Shown: positions 7,325 to 8,603 of the stretch, piece by piece | Layout of the letters: every line of letters starts with the position of its first letter | Numbering within the stretch: position 1 is the stretch's first letter | Assembly (NCBI GenBank): GCA_937895645.1 | Contig: CALBKQ010000105.1 | Span: 1-8,603, forward strand | DNA from: an uncultured Clostridia bacterium | GTDB lineage: Bacteria; Bacillota; Clostridia; Oscillospirales; Acutalibacteraceae | DNA length: 8,603 nucleotides | Reading direction: 5' to 3' | Translations under genes and position numbers: made by a program | The notes under the pieces: model-generated | What the model was told of the DNA's origin: nothing | Seen by the model: the letters and a program-made list of their open reading frames with translations, nothing else | The model's database searches: none

Positions 7325-7390
7325 GCTCCCGTTTAGAGTTTCAGTATTTGGTAATACTTTTATTGAGACTTTATTCGGGAGTGATTTTTT
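7325..7390 (+). terminator. Terminator-like long hairpin after glmS whose 3' arm is the sigG ribosome site
   Basis: GCTCCCG (7325-7331) pairs with CGGGAGT (7376-7382, one G-U). Above it AGTTTC (7337-7342) pairs with GAGACT (7365-7370, one G-U) and AGTATT (7343-7348) with AATACT (7353-7358) around a TGGT loop; a TTTATT bulge and an internal loop interrupt it. The base is followed by GATTTTTT. It can act as the glmS terminator and, in any transcript that reads through, as a structure that hides the sigG Shine-Dalgarno GGGAG (7377-7381). The 5' arm starts 12 nt after the glmS stop. Folding is by eye, not computed. Confidence 0.72.
7331..7359 (+). promoter_or_regulatory. Candidate sigma-F-type promoter of sigG inside the hairpin
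   Basis: GTTTA (7331-7335) and, 14 bp later, GGTAATACTT (7350-7359) resemble the sigma-F consensus as I recall it (GYATA, about 15 bp, GGnnAnAHTR). The -10 fits at all fixed positions except the last, and the -35 at four of five. Transcription would start near 7365, past the 5' arm of the hairpin. sigma-F transcription of sigG is established in Bacillus subtilis; the assignment here is inference from sequence alone. Confidence 0.45.
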
Positions 7391-8159
7391 GCATTACAGC
7401 AGAGTTGAAATTTGTGGGGTTGATACAACAAAATTAAAGGTGCTTAAAGAAGCAGAAAAAATGGAACTTCTTAAAAAAATCAAGGAAGATGGTGACAGAA
7501 AAGCACGTCACGATTTAATTGAGGGCAATTTGCGACTTGTACTCTCCGTTATACAAAGATTTGCAAATCGTGGTGAAAATCCTGACGATTTATTTCAGGT
7601 GGGTTGCATTGGTCTTATGAAAGCCATTGACAATTTTGATATTACCCAGAATGTACGGTTTTCAACTTATGCTGTGCCTATGATTATTGGTGAAATCCGT
7701 CGATATTTGCGAGATTACAACACAATAAGGGTCAGTCGTTCACTTAGGGACACTGCATACCATGCTATGCAGATTAAAGAACGTATTCAGAATGACACAG
7801 GTAGAGATGCAACTATTGAAGAAATTGCAAAAGAAATGGAAATTGAGCCTGTTGACGTGGTGTTAGCGTTGGAGGCAATAGTTGAACCCATTTCACTTTA
7901 TGAGCCTGTTTATTCTGACGGTGGGGACACAATTTATGTTATGGACCAGGTGGGAAGTAGTGAAAGCGACGAAGACTGGCTTAATGAAATATCAATAAAA
8001 GAGGCAATAAAAAATTTGGGCAATCGTGAAAAACTGATTCTTAACTTACGATTTATGCAAGGCAAAACTCAAATGGAAGTTGCAGAGGAAGTTGGCATAA
8101 GTCAGGCACAAGTAAGCCGTCTTGAAAAAGGAGCCATTAAGAAAATTAAAGAATCATAA
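7389..8159 (+). CDS. sigG: RNA polymerase sporulation sigma factor SigG, TTG start
   Basis: Late forespore-specific sigma factor that, in characterised spore formers, takes over from sigma-F after engulfment and drives genes for spore DNA protection and germination. The TTG at 7389 is chosen because it gives MHYSRVEICGVDT, the same spacing as the Bacillus subtilis SigG start, and lies 7 nt after GGGAG (7377-7381). No ATG or GTG fits, and the frame further upstream (22 codons to 7323) runs through the hairpin. The 256 aa are the family's usual length. VEICGVDT (6-13) is diagnostic for SigG. Region 2 holds DDLFQVGCIGLMKAIDNFD (66-84) and FSTYAVPMIIGEIRRYLRD (91-109). Region 3 begins at RVSRSLRD (114-121). 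Region 4 has REKLILNLRF (213-222) and the helix-turn-helix TQMEVAEEVGISQAQVSRLE (227-246). Residue 45 is Glu, where B. subtilis has Asn. ymxH follows, as sigG and ylmC lie near each other in Bacillus; glmS upstream replaces the spoIIG operon found there. Confidence 0.95.
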   Translation: MHYSRVEICGVDTTKLKVLKEAEKMELLKKIKEDGDRKARHDLIEGNLRLVLSVIQRFANRGENPDDLFQVGCIGLMKAIDNFDITQNVRFSTYAVPMIIGEIRRYLRDYNTIRVSRSLRDTAYHAMQIKERIQNDTGRDATIEEIAKEMEIEPVDVVLALEAIVEPISLYEPVYSDGGDTIYVMDQVGSSESDEDWLNEISIKEAIKNLGNREKLILNLRFMQGKTQMEVAEEVGISQAQVSRLEKGAIKKIKES

Positions 8160-8161
8160 TA
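8155..8161 (+). promoter_or_regulatory. Possible sigma-G-like -10 element before ymxH
   Basis: CATAATA, overlapping the sigG stop codon, matches the sigma-G -10 consensus CATnHTA as I recall it. The best -35 at a 16-bp spacing, CCATT (8134-8138), matches only three of five positions. Transcription would start near 8168. This is weak and could be chance in AT-rich DNA. Confidence 0.22.
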
Positions 8162-8165
8162 TTAT

Positions 8166-8198
8166 CCCCTGTTAAATAAAATTAACAGGGGTGTTTTT
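8166..8198 (+). terminator. Terminator-like hairpin between sigG and ymxH, overlapping the ymxH ribosome site
   Basis: A perfect 10-bp stem, CCCCTGTTAA (8166-8175) with TTAACAGGGG (8182-8191), closes a 6-nt ATAAAA loop and is followed by TGTTTTT (8192-8198), directly before the ymxH ATG. The 3' arm carries AGGGG, the only Shine-Dalgarno sequence available to ymxH. The element begins 7 nt after the sigG stop. It looks like a terminator and also an RNA structure that can block translation of ymxH. Confidence 0.82.
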
Positions 8199-8498
8199 AT
8201 GAATTGCTGTATTACTGATTTACACGAAAAAGAGATTATAAATTTAAGTGACGGCTGTAGGCTTGGAAATGTCTGCGATGTTGAAATTGATACTTGCTCG
8301 GGTTGTATTGTGTCAATTATCGTGTGGGGAAAATCAAAATGCTTCGGGCTTTTGGGCAAGACTAACGACATTAAAATCTGTTGGCAAGACATAAAGGTGA
8401 TTGGTGATGACACAATACTTGTGGAATTCGATTGTCCCGAAGAATGTAAGAAATTCAACAATTCAAATATTTTCGACAATTTGTTTAAACATAGATAA
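8199..8498 (+). CDS. ymxH: YlmC/YmxH family sporulation protein (PRC-barrel), cysteine-rich
   Basis: Small PRC-barrel-like protein of the YlmC/YmxH family, linked to sporulation by conservation among spore formers and by closeness to sigG; no biochemical activity is known to me. The signature reads KEIINLSDGCRLGNVCDVEID (11-31), then a SIIVWGK strand (39-45), FGLLGK (49-54), and I-WQDIKVIGDDTILVEF (60-77), matching the barrel pattern of Bacillus YlmC (VVNVSNGKKLGSIGDIDI, then FFGK, IPW and IGEDVILV). At 99 aa it is longer than the usual 80 or so, with a tail (78-99) that adds two cysteines. Ten cysteines (3, 4, 20, 26, 33, 36, 48, 61, 79, 83) are striking; C33 and C36 form CxxC. ATG 8199 lies 7 nt after AGGGG, which is inside the hairpin stem. 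The opposite-strand frame here is a shadow, since the family match is on the plus strand. Confidence 0.88.
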   Translation: MNCCITDLHEKEIINLSDGCRLGNVCDVEIDTCSGCIVSIIVWGKSKCFGLLGKTNDIKICWQDIKVIGDDTILVEFDCPEECKKFNNSNIFDNLFKHR

Positions 8499-8499
8499 C

Positions 8500-8528
8500 T
8501 TGAAAAACATATATTTATGTGATACAAT
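8500..8528 (+). promoter_or_regulatory. Sigma-A-type extended -10 promoter of the last gene
   Basis: TTGAAA (8500-8505), a 17-bp spacer and TACAAT (8523-8528) preceded by TGA (8520-8522) make a near-ideal vegetative promoter with an extended -10. The predicted start is near 8535, giving a leader of about 35 nt. It begins 1 nt after the ymxH stop, so the next gene is transcribed independently of the sporulation genes. Confidence 0.75.
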
Positions 8529-8569
8529 TAAAATAACTAAAACATTTTACTGTATCGGAGTGTAAAGTT

Positions 8570-8603
8570 ATGGAAAATATGAATAAGGTTAAGCTTACAA
8601 TCC
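8570..8603 (+). CDS. Start of a gene cut by the window edge, possibly cell-division protein ZapA
   Basis: An ATG at 8570 follows GGAG (8557-8560) at 9 nt spacing, behind a strong promoter. Only eleven codons are visible (MENMNKVKLTI). Firmicutes ZapA proteins, which stabilise FtsZ rings, often begin with a similar short polar stretch followed by KVKVTI, so ZapA is a reasonable guess. Eleven residues cannot settle it. That a gene starts here is well supported; its identity is not. Confidence 0.5.
   Translation, partial: MENMNKVKLTI

Noticed and set aside
7323..7388. Extended SigG N-terminus from TTG 7323
   Set aside because: The extra 22 codons encode the hairpin, match nothing at the SigG N-terminus, and TTG 7389 aligns with known SigG starts and has a ribosome site.
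8162..8527. Minus-strand reading frame opposite ymxH
   Set aside because: The plus-strand frame matches the YlmC/YmxH family and has promoter and ribosome context; the minus frame has no recognisable domain and spans the intergenic hairpin.

Overview
This window looks like a low-GC, Gram-positive, endospore-forming Clostridia chromosome, plausibly a Ruminococcaceae/Oscillospiraceae-type gut organism. The evidence is the AT-rich sequence, Shine-Dalgarno starts, sigma-A-type promoters, U-tailed hairpin terminators, and a diagnostic sporulation sigma factor (SigG) next to a YlmC/YmxH sporulation protein. No mobile element, tRNA, rRNA, CRISPR array or phage gene was seen.

Layout. (1) 3-1169: the 3' part of an APC-superfamily permease, closed by a strong terminator. 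(2) 1276-3828: a tight three-gene cluster (gaps of 8 and 1 nt) of an FkbM-type methyltransferase with an N-terminal Rossmann-like domain, a Cof-type HAD-IIB hydrolase and a HAD-IA (beta-phosphoglucomutase-like) hydrolase. (3) 3921-4493: pduL, a phosphate acyltransferase without an encapsulation peptide, with its own good sigma-A promoter and a terminator. (4) 4576-5391 on the minus strand: a DUF975-like membrane protein, convergent with pduL and divergent from glmS; its stop codon lies in the loop of the pduL terminator. (5) 5496-7313: glmS. (6) 7389-8159: sigG. (7) 8199-8498: ymxH/ylmC. (8) from 8570: the first 11 codons of a further gene, possibly zapA, behind a near-ideal sigma-A promoter.

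How the genes work together. glmS makes glucosamine-6-phosphate for peptidoglycan. sigG is the late forespore sigma factor, and ymxH is its usual sporulation-associated neighbour. The permease, FkbM/HAD cluster and pduL are vegetative metabolic functions with no evident joint pathway.

The most interesting part is the regulation around sigG. Both the glmS-sigG and sigG-ymxH gaps hold a terminator-like hairpin whose 3' arm is the Shine-Dalgarno sequence of the next gene, followed by a T-run that abuts its start codon. At sigG the start codon is the weak TTG. A candidate sigma-F promoter lies inside the hairpin, so its transcripts would lack the 5' arm and have a free ribosome site, while glmS read-through transcripts would not. 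No clearly new multi-gene system was found; most of the window is core genome.
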